DNA from: Pagrus major
Taxonomy: Eukaryota; Chordata; Actinopteri; Spariformes; Sparidae
DNA: 64,000 bases
Reading direction: 5' to 3'
NCBI RefSeq assembly: GCF_040436345.1
Contig: NC_133237.1
Location: 28,765,879 to 28,829,878 of the forward strand
In this document: one piece after another, positions 29,366 to 38,802 of the stretch
Position numbering within the stretch: the first letter of the stretch is position 1
Layout of the letters: every line of letters starts with the position of its first letter
Notes under the pieces: generated by a model
Told to the model about the DNA's origin: nothing
What the model saw: only the letters and a program-made list of their open reading frames with translations
Databases searched by the model: none
Translations under genes and position numbers: made by a program

Positions 29366-32300
29366 TCAGTGTGCAGGTAAGTGGAGGAGATCATGTCCGG
29401 TGTTTGCAGCTTCTCTTTTTCTGTGGCAGGCACTAACATATCTTGCTGCATCTGCAGCAGTGGCACTTTTCTCTCCCAGTAAATATTGTATTTTTTCTGT
29501 GTCTGGGAGTTTGTCAAAATTTGGGGTTGTGTGTGTGATTTTGTTGTAAAGTTTTGTTCTGATATCGGTGTATTTGTCACAGTGCAGCAGGAAGTGCTGC
29601 TCTGTCTCCACCTGTCTGTGTGGACAGAGCCGACACAGCCGCTCCTCTCTGGGCAGCCACGTCTGTCTGTGCCGGCCGCTCTCCAAGGCCAGGTTATGGC
29701 TGCTGAGTCTGTACATAGTCAACGTTTTCCTCAGTCTCGGGTCGGTTACAGAGCTCAGGTATTCTGCCATTGTGTATTGTCTGTTTAGGGCCAAATAGCA
29801 TTGGAGTTTGCTTTGGGTTTTGGTTGTAGATGTCCAATAGTTGATGTAATTGTCTTTTTCTTTTGCTATAATTTGGCGGGGCCGGATTGTGTGAGGGCGG
29901 TCTTGGTGCCCGGTGCTGTTGGAGCTGAGCCTGTGGACCAGCTGGCTGAGGGGACTCCTGTCTTTGCTCTCCTCTTGGCATTGTAGGGCTTTGTAGTGGT
30001 AGGAGCCGGGCTCGCTGGCTTTGAGGTGTTGGTAGAATTTTATGGCTCTTTTTTGGATCCGAATTAACAGGGGAAATTGGCCTAATTCAGCTCTGCATCC
30101 GTTGTTGGGGGAGTTCCTGTGGACTTTGAGGATGCTTTTGCAGATCTCTGTGTGCAGGCTTTCGATTGGGTGTTTGTCCCATTTTTCAAGGTCTTGGTTG
30201 ATGAGAGGGCCCCACACTTCACTGCCGTATAATATAATTGGTTCAATTATGGATTGGAATATTTTGATCCAGATTTTGACAGGTATGTCTATGTTTGAGG
30301 ATTTTTTTATAGTCCAGAAAGCTCTTCTGCCCTTATCTCGGAGATCTTTAATGGCCAGATTGAAATTTCCCGTCGATGTTATGTTTAGTCCTAAATATGT
30401 GTAGCTGTGTGTGTGTTCTATGTCCGTAGAGTCCAGGTGGAACCGGTGTTGGTTTTTCTGACTCTTAGGTCGTTTCTGGAAGACCATGACTTTTGTCTTT
30501 TCCAGGTTAACGGTCAGGGCCCAGGTCTGACAGAACTTTTGCAGGTGATCTAGCTGTTTTTGTAGAGCCTCCTTTGATGGAGCGAGCAGTATTAGGTCAT
30601 CTGCAAATAATAAGCATTTGACTTCTATGTCAGAGAGGGTGAGACCAGGGATATCGGACTCTTCCAGGGATTTGGCCAGTTCATCTATGTAGATGTTAAA
30701 CAGGGTGGGGCTCAGACTGCAGCCCTGCGTCACTCCTCTACTTTGGGGGAAGAAGTCTGTTTCCATGATTCCAATTTTTACAGCGCATTTATTATTTATG
30801 TACATTGTTTTGATGATATCGTAGGTTTTTCCTCCAATACCTTTTTCTAATAATTTTAGGAATAGACCATGATGCCAAATTGAGTCGAATGCTTTCTTGA
30901 AATCTACAAAACAAGAGAAGATTGTGTTTTTGTTTTGGTGGACGTGTTTCTGGACGAGGGTGTGGAGGGTGTAGATGTGGTCGCTGGTTCTGTGTTGTGG
31001 TGTAAAACCAGTCTGACTCTTGCTCAGGACATTGTGCTCACTGAGGAAGTTTTGCAGACGGCTGTTTAAGATGCTGCAGAATAACTTCCCCAGGTTGCTG
31101 CTGACACATATGCCTCTGTAGTTGTCTGGCTCGTATTTGTTTCCACTTTTAAAGATTGGAGTGATGATCCCTCGGCTCCAGGTGTCAGGAAAATGTCCAA
31201 TGTTCAAAGTCAGATTGAATAGTTTCAATATGGCAGTCTTGATTTTATGGCTGCTGAACTGAAGCATTTCATTTAAGATGCCATCAGGGCCACTTGCCTT
31301 CCGTGACTGCAGGTTCTGGATCTTAGCCAGCAGCTCCCCTTCACTAATTTCATAATCTAAAGGATTTTGGTTGTCTTTAACGATTGATTCAAGGGTTTCT
31401 AGTTTGTTGAGCAGATTATTTTGGGCCGAATCCAGAGTGATTGCACTGTATAGGTTTTTAAAGTGGTTTTTCCATATTTCCCCGTTTTGAATAGCCAATT
31501 CTTCCTTGTGTGATTTGTTGAATGAATGCCATTTTTTCCAAAAATTATTTGAGTCAATGGACTCTTCAATTTCTTTAATTTGGTGCTGTTCGTGCTGCTC
31601 CTTTTTAGCTCTCAGTGTTTTCCTATATGATTTCAGTGTTTCCCAGTACTGGAGGCGCAGCTCATGATTGTCAGGATGTCGGTGTTTTTCGTTGGATAGT
31701 TTCCGGAGTGTTTTTCTCAGACACCTGCAGTCAGAGTCAAACCACTTTTCATTAGCTGAGTTTGAACTGTGACGCTGAGATTTTTTCAGATTGGACAGAG
31801 ATGCTGTGTTGTCAAATATGAAGTTAATATCCCGAACAGCCTGGTTCAGGCCGTCACTGCTGTGGGGATATGAGGTGGTGATAAAATGGTCTAACTGGGA
31901 TTGGATTGTTGGATGACCGATTGCTTTTTGGTAGTCATCCTTGCTATTACTTGTCCATCTATAGGGTTGTTTGGAGCGGTTGAGTTTGCTGGGCTCTGCT
32001 ACATGGGGGTCTGTTGGTGTCTTCCTAATGTACAGGGTGATTTTGCTGTGATCAGATAAGGGTGTTAGGGGGCTGACGGTGAACGCTCTCAGACAGAGGG
32101 GCTCTAGGTCTGTAAGACTATAGTCCACTGTGCTGTTGCCAAGAGGAGAGCTGTGTGTGTAGAGACCAAAGGAGTCCCCTCGAAGCTGACCGTTGACTAT
32201 GTACAGACCCAGCGTGCGACACAACTGCAGCAGCTGATGCCCATTTCTGTTGACGGTTTTGTCAAAGTTGTTCCTGTGCCGATGTGAAGGAGAGGGGATG

Positions 32301-32851
32301 TTGATCTGGCCCGGTATGTGTTTGTCTCCATGTGCATTAATCAGATCTGGTTCTGTGCCTGTTCTGGCGTTAAGGTCACCACAGATCAGCATGTTTCCCT
32401 GTGTTTGGTAGAAGCTGATTTCATCTTCAAGAATGGAGAAGCTGTTTTCGTTATAATAAGGGGACTCTGATGGGGGGATATAGGCTGCACACATGAATAT
32501 GTCTTTGTCTGTGGAGACAACCTCTTTTTTTATTTTGAACCAAATTGAAAAATCTCCTTTTTTGAGTAATTCTATTGAGTGTGTGAGGTTCATCTTGTAC
32601 CAGATCAACATCCCTCCTGAATCTCTGCCTTGGCTGACACTTTTCAATTTGGTAGATGGGAAAAGGACTTCTCTATAACCTGAAGGACAACCAGTGGACA
32701 CGTCTCCTCTGTTCCAAGTCTCCTGCAAAACAATGATGTCTGAATTTTTTAACTCTCTATTAAAGTCTGGGGTCCTGCTTTTAAGGCCAAAAGCAGAGGA
32801 CCTCAGACCCTGGATGTTCCAACATGAGATAACAAACGATTTAGATTTCAT
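29366..32851 (-). CDS. LINE ORF2: apurinic-type endonuclease plus reverse transcriptase
   Basis: 1161 residues, uninterrupted. Residues 1-250 are an exonuclease-endonuclease-phosphatase domain: SCWNIQGLRS, VLQETWNRG (Glu), CGDLNARTG (Asp, Asn) and SDHSKI (Asp-His) give the metal-binding and catalytic set. A Lys/Ser-rich linker follows. The reverse transcriptase covers roughly residues 500-830: KASGPDGILNEML, GFTPQHRTSDHI, FVDFKKAFDSIW (first Asp), GVTQGCSLSPTLFNIY and CLLFADDLILLA (FADD catalytic pair). The C-terminus has a Cys/His cluster (CRLCPHRQVETEQHFLLHC). No RNase H is seen. The enzyme would nick target DNA and copy its own RNA in the nucleus. Start at 32851 is the first ATG, 243 bases after the ORF1 stop. 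Clade: CR1/L2/I-like group, not resolved further. Confidence 0.93.
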   Translation of the reverse strand: MKSKSFVISCWNIQGLRSSAFGLKSRTPDFNRELKNSDIIVLQETWNRGDVSTGCPSGYREVLFPSTKLKSVSQGRDSGGMLIWYKMNLTHSIELLKKGDFSIWFKIKKEVVSTDKDIFMCAAYIPPSESPYYNENSFSILEDEISFYQTQGNMLICGDLNARTGTEPDLINAHGDKHIPGQINIPSPSHRHRNNFDKTVNRNGHQLLQLCRTLGLYIVNGQLRGDSFGLYTHSSPLGNSTVDYSLTDLEPLCLRAFTVSPLTPLSDHSKITLYIRKTPTDPHVAEPSKLNRSKQPYRWTSNSKDDYQKAIGHPTIQSQLDHFITTSYPHSSDGLNQAVRDINFIFDNTASLSNLKKSQRHSSNSANEKWFDSDCRCLRKTLRKLSNEKHRHPDNHELRLQYWETLKSYRKTLRAKKEQHEQHQIKEIEESIDSNNFWKKWHSFNKSHKEELAIQNGEIWKNHFKNLYSAITLDSAQNNLLNKLETLESIVKDNQNPLDYEISEGELLAKIQNLQSRKASGPDGILNEMLQFSSHKIKTAILKLFNLTLNIGHFPDTWSRGIITPIFKSGNKYEPDNYRGICVSSNLGKLFCSILNSRLQNFLSEHNVLSKSQTGFTPQHRTSDHIYTLHTLVQKHVHQNKNTIFSCFVDFKKAFDSIWHHGLFLKLLEKGIGGKTYDIIKTMYINNKCAVKIGIMETDFFPQSRGVTQGCSLSPTLFNIYIDELAKSLEESDIPGLTLSDIEVKCLLFADDLILLAPSKEALQKQLDHLQKFCQTWALTVNLEKTKVMVFQKRPKSQKNQHRFHLDSTDIEHTHSYTYLGLNITSTGNFNLAIKDLRDKGRRAFWTIKKSSNIDIPVKIWIKIFQSIIEPIILYGSEVWGPLINQDLEKWDKHPIESLHTEICKSILKVHRNSPNNGCRAELGQFPLLIRIQKRAIKFYQHLKASEPGSYHYKALQCQEESKDRSPLSQLVHRLSSNSTGHQDRPHTIRPRQIIAKEKDNYINYWTSTTKTQSKLQCYLALNRQYTMAEYLSSVTDPRLRKTLTMYRLSSHNLALESGRHRQTWLPREERLCRLCPHRQVETEQHFLLHCDKYTDIRTKLYNKITHTTPNFDKLPDTEKIQYLLGEKSATAADAARYVSACHRKREAANTGHDLLHLPAH

Positions 32852-32999
32852 TAAATTCTAAAACTCAAAATGTAGCATTCAGTGTTAAAAAATGAGATAA
32901 ACTTCCAATCCTAGTGTAAATGAAGAGATCGGTTTTAGAACATGTTAGGTATTATCTTACCTAATAATAATATAACTCTTTAAAATGAATGAATAAATA

Positions 33000-33085
33000 A
33001 TAATTAAATAATTAAATATAATAATAATAATAATAATAATAGTAATAATAATAATAACAATAAATAAATAAATAAATAAACACTC
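33000..33085 (-). repeat. (AAT)n/(AAAT)n in the LINE inter-ORF spacer
   Basis: AT-only simple repeats between ORF1 and ORF2. Confidence 0.85.
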
Positions 33086-33094
33086 TAGGGTTGT

Positions 33095-35038
33095 CTACTG
33101 TGTTTGACCTATCAGGTGGGAGCAGAGCAGGCTGAGCATGTGCTGGATGTCTCTCAGCTGGCTCTGTGGGGGTGTAGGGGTGGGGTTGGAGGTTGGAAGG
33201 GTAAGGGGGGGGTCTGCTGCTCTCCTCACCACCTGAGCGTAGCTCAGTGGGCCGGGGCGTGGCTCCTGGTGATGGTGCTGGGGTGGGGCTCTTGGGGGGA
33301 GGAGGGGCTCTGGTCGGGTGTGAGGGGGTTCGTAGCTGTGCTGGTGGGGTCGTCGTGTAGGGGGATGAAGATAGTCAGGTCTCCGTGGGGGTGGTCTGGA
33401 TGGTCTGGATGGCAGTCTGGGGGTGCCGCAGTCCGACCTGCTCCTTCTTTGGGGAGTGGACTGGTCTCGGTTGAGAGCGACGTCCTTCAGTGTCCGGGCG
33501 AAGATGGGGACGGTGTTTTTAAGTAGATGGACGTAGTCATAAAGGCAGCTGATGTCCAGGGTGGGGTGGTGGGCCAGGTGGACGTTGGGCCTCAGGACAC
33601 AGTCTCTGGAGACGCTGCTGTTGATCCTGTGGATGGTGTCTGGGTGGAAATCTTTCCTGGGCAGCAGGGTTGATATAACCACTCTACTGTTTGGGAAGGT
33701 GCTGGAGGCTTTTTCTATCACTCCTTTGAGTGACTCTGACACTCTCTCCTGCTGCGTCTTCAGCTCGTTGGAGCCGGTGTGGATGATGATGTGACTCGGA
33801 GAACCCAGACGCTCCTCTGACAGCAGCTCCATGGCATGTTGGCTGGTTGGGCACCAGAGTTTGGCCACCTTGTGGTTGGGGAAAAGTTTCTTTTCATTTA
33901 AGAACTTTCCATTGGAGTCGATGAGGATGACGATGTCTGGCTGCTGTGCCGGTCTGGATGGACGAGGGGTGGAGTCATCCAGTGGGCTGGGGGGTGGTCT
34001 GGGTGTGGTGTTGGTCTGTGGACTGGAGGGGAGCTGCTGGGTGGGTGGAGCCTCTTGGTCCTGGTGTCTCTGGGTGGGTGGAGCCTCTTGGTCCTGGTGT
34101 CTCTGGGTGGGGCTCCCAGGGTCCTGGTTGTGGTCTGGGTGTGAGTCCTGCTGTCCTGTCAGGTCTGGGGTGACTCTGTCTGTCTCCTGGAGCTTCTGTG
34201 ACAGAGAGGCCAGCTCTCTCCTGTAGCTCTCTCCCTCCTCTCTCAGCTCCTTCACCTCCTCTGTCAGGGCGCTCAGTGCTGCCATGTGGTTCTCCTGGTG
34301 CTGCTGCAGCTCTCTGATCTCAGTCCTCAGGGTGCTCAGCTCTGTTTTGTTCTGCTCCCTGTCCTGCCTCAGTCTGCTCAGCTCTGTGCTGAGGCTGCAG
34401 GCCTCCTCCTGGTTCGGCTGATGGCTGATCAGCTCTCTCAGCTGGACCAGCTCTCTCTCCAGCTCACTGAACTTCACCTTCATGTCGGTGATGGTGGAGG
34501 TCAGCTGGGGGTCCTGGGCCTGTTCAGAGCTGGGGGGCTCACTCTTCTGGTCAGCAGGGGGGCAGGTGGGGGTGGAGGTGGTGTCTGTGTCTGGCAGGGT
34601 GTGGGTGTCATCAGATAGGGGGCTCTTCTCCTGCTGGGCTCTTTCCTTTAAAAGGGGAAAGTCCAGCTCAAACTGCCTGAGGTTTCCCTGCACCATGACA
34701 GTCCCATTCTTGTATATGTTGACTGATGTCATGGGGGAGTCTGGGTCTTCTGCTTCTTTGACCTTCAGTTTCCAGCCATTACAGATGCCCTCTTTCTTCA
34801 CAGAGGGGTAGTGGGTCCTTATAGCAGTGTGCCATGCCAGTGGCTGCTCTGTGAAGAAGATCAGGTTGCTGACGTCTCCATTCTTGTAGGAGTCAGAGAA
34901 GAGTGTCTCTGGTCTTTCCTTCAATACTTTCTGTTTGTGTGCCTTCCTGGCACTTTCATTTTTGAGATCTTGTGTGTAGAAGAGAGGAACAGCTCCTGTC
35001 TGAGCTGTGTCTGAGGCTGCAGGGCTCTGCTGCTGCAT
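33095..35038 (-). CDS. LINE ORF1 with coiled coil and SGNH-type esterase domain
   Basis: 647 residues. The N-terminal 150 residues form a conserved, basic domain of unknown function. Residues 185-285 are a leucine-rich coiled coil (ELERELVQLRELISH and following). A Pro/Gln-rich tract with a short repeat (QRHQDQEAPPT twice) leads to an SGNH hydrolase-like domain at about 365-530: ILIDSNGKFL (nucleophile Ser), HTGSNEL (Asn block), and DYVHLL (Asp and His of the triad). The C-terminus is Pro/Arg-rich. Esterase-like domains in ORF1 are known from CR1/L2-type LINEs of fish; all triad positions look present here. Its natural substrate is unknown. Likely an RNA-binding, oligomeric chaperone of the LINE particle. 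Confidence 0.88.
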   Translation of the reverse strand: MQQQSPAASDTAQTGAVPLFYTQDLKNESARKAHKQKVLKERPETLFSDSYKNGDVSNLIFFTEQPLAWHTAIRTHYPSVKKEGICNGWKLKVKEAEDPDSPMTSVNIYKNGTVMVQGNLRQFELDFPLLKERAQQEKSPLSDDTHTLPDTDTTSTPTCPPADQKSEPPSSEQAQDPQLTSTITDMKVKFSELERELVQLRELISHQPNQEEACSLSTELSRLRQDREQNKTELSTLRTEIRELQQHQENHMAALSALTEEVKELREEGESYRRELASLSQKLQETDRVTPDLTGQQDSHPDHNQDPGSPTQRHQDQEAPPTQRHQDQEAPPTQQLPSSPQTNTTPRPPPSPLDDSTPRPSRPAQQPDIVILIDSNGKFLNEKKLFPNHKVAKLWCPTSQHAMELLSEERLGSPSHIIIHTGSNELKTQQERVSESLKGVIEKASSTFPNSRVVISTLLPRKDFHPDTIHRINSSVSRDCVLRPNVHLAHHPTLDISCLYDYVHLLKNTVPIFARTLKDVALNRDQSTPQRRSRSDCGTPRLPSRPSRPPPRRPDYLHPPTRRPHQHSYEPPHTRPEPLLPPRAPPQHHHQEPRPGPLSYAQVVRRAADPPLTLPTSNPTPTPPQSQLRDIQHMLSLLCSHLIGQTQ

Positions 35039-35510
35039 CGCTGCTGTTACAACTCCTTGGTAACCGTTGCTAAGGCTTGCAGTCTTGTTAGCTAGCTGTT
35101 AGCTTTAACTGAAACTAACTTAAATTAGTTTGTAGGTAGTTATTTTGTTTTTTATAAGCCCTTGTGCAGGTTGTATTGTCTCTGGTGTTCTCACTCACTT
35201 CCTCTTCTTGCTGTGTTCCTCTTCTTACTCGTTGTCAGGTGTATTTGTTGTCTTCAGGACAGTTTGACTAACTGTCAGTTTGTCAGTTGGCTGGACTTTT
35301 CTGCTGGACTCCTCAGTTCAGATGATTTCTCCAAGTTTCCTTTGGCGTTTTCTTTTCTGTTTTTCTTCTTTCAGGGAGGTAATTCCTCTAAAAGTGTTTC
35401 CTCTTCAAAATTTGTCACAAAATTGAAAGTTTATCTCATCTTAAAACACAAAAAAGAGATAATTTTCAGGAGCTCATGTTGCTGCTAACTGCTGCGGAAC
35501 TCTCTCTCTC

Positions 35511-35530
35511 TCTCTCCCTCTCTCTCTCTC
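35511..35530 (+). repeat. (CT)n between the two LINE copies
   Basis: CT-rich tract from about 35503 to 35530, similar to the tract at 36681-36712. Together they may be the two halves, plus target duplication, of one ancestral pyrimidine tract. Confidence 0.7.
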
Positions 35531-35776
35531 AATTTCAATTTCAATTTCAAAGGAGCTTTATTGGCATGAAAGTTTAAGCAATTTTGCCAAAGCAACAAAA
35601 CACAATATACAATGTTGACACAGTAAATAATTACAGAATAAATAATAGATATATGATTAATAATAATGATAATAATGATAATAATAAAACAAATAAATTA
35701 ATAAAGAAAAGAAAAGAAGAAGAAAAGAAAAGAGAAAAAATAAATAAATAAATAAATAAATAAAAATAAAAATGGA

Positions 35777-35816
<40 letters not shown>

Positions 35817-36670
35817 ATCAGTGTGCAGGTTAGTGGAGGAGATCATGTCCGGTGTTTGCAGCTTCTCTTTTTCTGTGGCAGGCACTAACATATTTTGCTG
35901 CATCTGCAGCAGTGGCACTTTTCTCTCCCAGTAAATATTGTATTTTTTCTGTGTCTGGGAGTTTGTCAAAATTTGGGGTTGTGTGTGTGATTTTGTTGTA
36001 AAGTTTTGTTCTGATATCTGTGTATTTGTCACAGTGCAGCAGGAAGTGCTGCTCTGTCTCCACCTGTCTGTGTGGACAGAGCCGACACAGCCGCTCCTCT
36101 CTGGGCAGCCACGTCTGTCTGTGCCGGCCGCTCTCCAGGGCCAGGTTATGGCTGCTGAGTCTGTACATAGTCAACGTTTTCCTCAGTCTCGGGTCGGTTA
36201 CAGAGCTCAGGTATTCTGCCATTGTGTATTGTCTGTTTAGGGCCAAATAGCATTGGAGTTTGCTTTGGGTTTTGGTTGTAGATGTCCAATAGTTGATGTA
36301 ATTGTCTTTTTCTTTTGCTATAATTTGGCGGGGCCGGATTGTGTGAGGGCGGTCTTGGTGCCCGGTGCTGTTGGAGCTGAGCCTGTGGACCAGCTGGCTG
36401 AGGGGACTCCTGTCTGTGCTCTCCTCTTGGCATTGTAGGGCTTTGTAGTGGTAGGAGCCGGGCTCGCTGGCTTTGAGGTGTTGGTAGAATTTTATGGCTC
36501 TTTTTTGGATCCGAATTAACAGGGGAAATTGGCCTAATTCAGCTCTGCATCCGTTGTTGGGGGAGTTCCTGTGGACTTTGAGGATGCTTTTGCAGATCTC
36601 TGTGTGCAGGCTTTCCATTGGGTGTTTGTCCCATTTTTCAAGGTCTTGGTTGATGAGAGGGCCCCACACT
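35531..36670 (-). mobile_element. 5'-truncated second copy of the same LINE (3' 1.1 kb)
   Basis: Aligns base for base with 29084-30218 of the full-length copy. By eye I see only about seven substitutions outside microsatellites (for example ATCTTGC/ATTTTGC, TCTTTGCTC/TCTGTGCTC, TTCGATT/TTCCATT). Homology ends at 36670 inside ORF2, after CCCCACACT. It carries the last 280 or so residues of ORF2, still open, and the TTGAAATTGAAATTG tail at 35531. Same orientation as the full copy, separated only by a CT tract. Confidence 0.93.
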
Positions 36671-36712
36671 CCACACACCCTCTCTCTCTCCCTCTCTATC
36701 TCTCTCTCTCTC
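36671..36712 (+). repeat. CT-rich tract, original polypyrimidine tract of a CD38-like intron
   Basis: CTCTCTCTCCCTCTCTATC and CT repeats run up to CGTAG, giving a strong-looking splice acceptor at 36715-36716. The same acceptor reappears after the next LINE (see 38710). Confidence 0.6.
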
Positions 36713-36722
36713 GTAGACATCC

Positions 36723-38576
36723 AGGCTGTCTGGGATCAGTTTGCCGGGGTTGCTTCATCGCCCCCCACTGGTGGTTTCGGCCTATGCTGATGATGTTAAT
36801 GTTTTTGTTCGGAATCAGGGAGACGTGTCTTTTCTAACACATGCCTTGGATCTTTTCAGCAAAGCTGCTTCAGCAAGGGTAAATTGGGGGAAAAGTGAGG
36901 CTTTGCAGTTGGGGTCGTGGGGGGAAACAGGGGCACCGGTGTTACCGGGGAACCTGAGCTGGGGAAGGCAGGGCATGAAGGTGCTGGGGGTGTTTCTGGG
37001 GAGTGAGGAGTTTCAGAAGAGGAACTGGGAGGGTGTGATGGAGAAAGTGTGTGCCAGACTGTCTAAGTGGAAATGGTTGCTCCCTCAGCTCTCCTACAGG
37101 GGAAGAGTCCTGATTGTCAATAACTTGGTTGCCTCGACCCTTTGGCACAAGCTGAGGGTCTTGCAGCCACCGAGGGGCCTGGTTGAAGCCATCCAGAGGA
37201 AGACGGTGGAGTTCTTCTGGTCGGGACACCACTGGCTGAGATCAGCGGTGCTGCACCTGCCGGTACATGAGGGTGGACAGGGCCTGGTCAACATCGCGGC
37301 GCGGGTCGCGGCTTTCAGGCTGCAGACGGCCCAGAGGCTTCTGTACAGTTTTGGTCTGCCGTGGATGGACACAGCCTGCTTGCTGCTGAGGAAGGCCGGT
37401 CGTCTCGGGTACGATAAACATCTGTTTCTGCTTGAGCTCAGCTCAGTGGACTTATCTGGTTTGACATCTTTTTACCAGTCGGTGCTCGAGGCGGCGCAGG
37501 TCTTCATTTTCCAGCGGAAGGATGCAGTAACACCTGGGATGTGGCTCTTTGAAGAACCTCTTCTATGGAACAGTTTTATCACCTCGGGGGTCCTGTCCTC
37601 CGACAGCCTCAGGGTCAGACTGAGGGAGGCCGGCTGCCTGAAGCTGGGGCACCTCCTAGGGACCTCCATCCCCCACCTGGCAGAGCGACTCAGCATTAGG
37701 TCCAGCAGAGTGCTGCACAGGCTGGTGGCAGAGGTCTGTGGGTCCCTGCCGGAGGTTCTTAGGGGGTTCGTGAAGGACCGGACTGTTCTGGACCAGTGGG
37801 ATGAGCAGCATGAATATGTGTTTCCTGCCCTGATGGTTTCTCCTGCGGTTGGCCAGTGGCGTGAGGAGGAGGACCTCCTGCTTTCTCTGAGGACCCCACA
37901 GCTGGGAGACCTGGAGTCTCTGGGGAGAAAGGAGGTGTATAACATCGTCCTGAAGGTGGCAGGCCTGCGCTCTCTGGCCGAGTTGAAGGTGTCGAGGTGG
38001 ACTGAGTTTTTTGGCAGGGGCTCTTCTCCAGGAGGTTGTTGGCGGTCCCTGTACAAACCCCCCGTTGAAAAACGGACGGGCGACCTCCAGTGGAGGATTG
38101 TACATGGGGCCATAGCTACAAACAGGTATCTGGCACACCTTGATCCTAGCACGGGGGTCAGCTGCTCCTTCTGCTCTGACACTGAGACATTACAACATCT
38201 CTTTGTCCAGTGTCCCAGACTGGAGCCTCTGTTCAGGCTGCTGCAGGGCTGGGTTCAGGGGTTAGGGGAGCACTTCACTTCCTGTTTATACATCTATGGG
38301 CCACGCTATTCCGCAAAGAAGAAGGCAACACACACACTCATCAACTACATCTCAGGGTTATCAAAGCTAGTCACGTGGAAAACACGTAAGAACAGGGTGA
38401 GGGGTCAGGGGTCACAGGAGGTGGTGGCTATGGTAACGGGGATGCTGGCAGCTCGGCTGAGGGTGGAGTTCAGCTTCTACAGGCTGACTGACCAGATGGA
38501 GGGTTTTGTAAAGACCTGGGCTGTAAATGGTGTTTTGTGTTCAGTCCAGGAGGACTCACTAGTCCTGAGTTTCTGA
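36723..38576 (+). CDS. Tx1-type LINE ORF2, C-terminal two thirds (truncated)
   Basis: Continuous frame of about 617 residues without a real start codon. SAYADDVNVFVR is the reverse-transcriptase catalytic block. It is followed by VNWGKSEAL, KWKWLLPQLSYRGRVLIVNN, FFWSGHHWL and HEGGQGLVNI, the thumb and C-terminal segments characteristic of the fish Tx1 clade. Near the end a Cys cluster (SCSFCSDTETLQHLFVQC) is a zinc-knuckle-like motif of these proteins. The stop is at 38574-38576 and the poly(A) tail starts about 120 bases on. The endonuclease and the front of the RT are missing, so the copy cannot move by itself. Confidence 0.9.
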   Translation, partial: RLSGISLPGLLHRPPLVVSAYADDVNVFVRNQGDVSFLTHALDLFSKAASARVNWGKSEALQLGSWGETGAPVLPGNLSWGRQGMKVLGVFLGSEEFQKRNWEGVMEKVCARLSKWKWLLPQLSYRGRVLIVNNLVASTLWHKLRVLQPPRGLVEAIQRKTVEFFWSGHHWLRSAVLHLPVHEGGQGLVNIAARVAAFRLQTAQRLLYSFGLPWMDTACLLLRKAGRLGYDKHLFLLELSSVDLSGLTSFYQSVLEAAQVFIFQRKDAVTPGMWLFEEPLLWNSFITSGVLSSDSLRVRLREAGCLKLGHLLGTSIPHLAERLSIRSSRVLHRLVAEVCGSLPEVLRGFVKDRTVLDQWDEQHEYVFPALMVSPAVGQWREEEDLLLSLRTPQLGDLESLGRKEVYNIVLKVAGLRSLAELKVSRWTEFFGRGSSPGGCWRSLYKPPVEKRTGDLQWRIVHGAIATNRYLAHLDPSTGVSCSFCSDTETLQHLFVQCPRLEPLFRLLQGWVQGLGEHFTSCLYIYGPRYSAKKKATHTLINYISGLSKLVTWKTRKNRVRGQGSQEVVAMVTGMLAARLRVEFSFYRLTDQMEGFVKTWAVNGVLCSVQEDSLVLSF

Positions 38577-38709
38577 GTCTTTTTCTGTTGCTCAGTTGAT
38601 TATGTCCTGTTTTTCTCTGTTGCAATTGTGTGATTGAATTTGATAGAGTTGTGTGACATAGTATGGACTGATAATTAAAGTTTGGTTTTAAAAATCAAAA
38701 AAAAAAAAA
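36723..38709 (+). mobile_element. 5'-truncated Tx1/L1-type LINE with 16-bp target duplication
   Basis: The insertion is bounded by the direct repeat TCTCTCGTAGACATCC at 36707-36722 and 38710-38725, and ends in about 13 A after ATTAAAG. It is truncated at the 5' end within the reverse transcriptase, 14 codons before the YADD motif. The open frame begins exactly at the element border, so decay is minimal. Inserted into the first bases of a CD38-like exon. Confidence 0.95.
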
Positions 38710-38719
38710 TCTCTCGTAG

Positions 38720-38802
38720 ACATCCTGACTTCAGGTTGCCCCGACTACAAGAAACAGCCTGTGAATCCGGTCAGTTCCTACTGGAAGAGCGTCTCGGCTG
38801 CA
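38720..38802 (+). CDS. CD38/BST1-like ADP-ribosyl cyclase, exon A (aligned to human CD38 residues about 165-195)
   Basis: The ADP-ribosyl cyclase family makes cyclic ADP-ribose from NAD at the cell surface. Exon A (acceptor CTCGTAG, donor GTGAGT) encodes SGCPDYKKQPVNPVSSYWKS and VSAA, matching the CPDW...NPVS.FW..VS block of CD38. The active-site Trp and Ser equivalents (W189, S193 of human CD38) are kept. The Cys that human CD38 has in RKDCSNN is replaced. The exon boundary positions agree with those I know for vertebrate CD38. A LINE sits at its 5' edge and upstream exons were not found, so expression is doubtful. Confidence 0.82.

Larger units (their letters stand above)
29084..35510 (-). 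mobile_element. Full-length two-ORF LINE with intact ORF1 (esterase) and ORF2 (EN-RT)
   Basis: On the minus strand the element runs from a 5' leader (about 35500-35039) through ORF1 and ORF2 to a 3' end with GCCAATAAAGCTC and a short TTGAAATTG-type tail at 29084. The tail is a simple repeat, not poly(A), as in several CR1/L2/I-related LINEs. Both ORFs are open, which suggests recent activity. The exact 5' end is uncertain because CT-rich microsatellite flanks both sides, hiding any target duplication. A GT microsatellite (29321-29356) lies in the 3' UTR. Confidence 0.88.

Noticed and set aside
33104..34811. Several plus-strand frames of 70-140 codons in LINE ORF1
   Set aside because: Antisense to a GC-rich, recognised ORF1.
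37472..38182. 236-codon minus-strand frame in the Tx1 LINE
   Set aside because: Shadow of the RT frame, which has clear family motifs on the plus strand.
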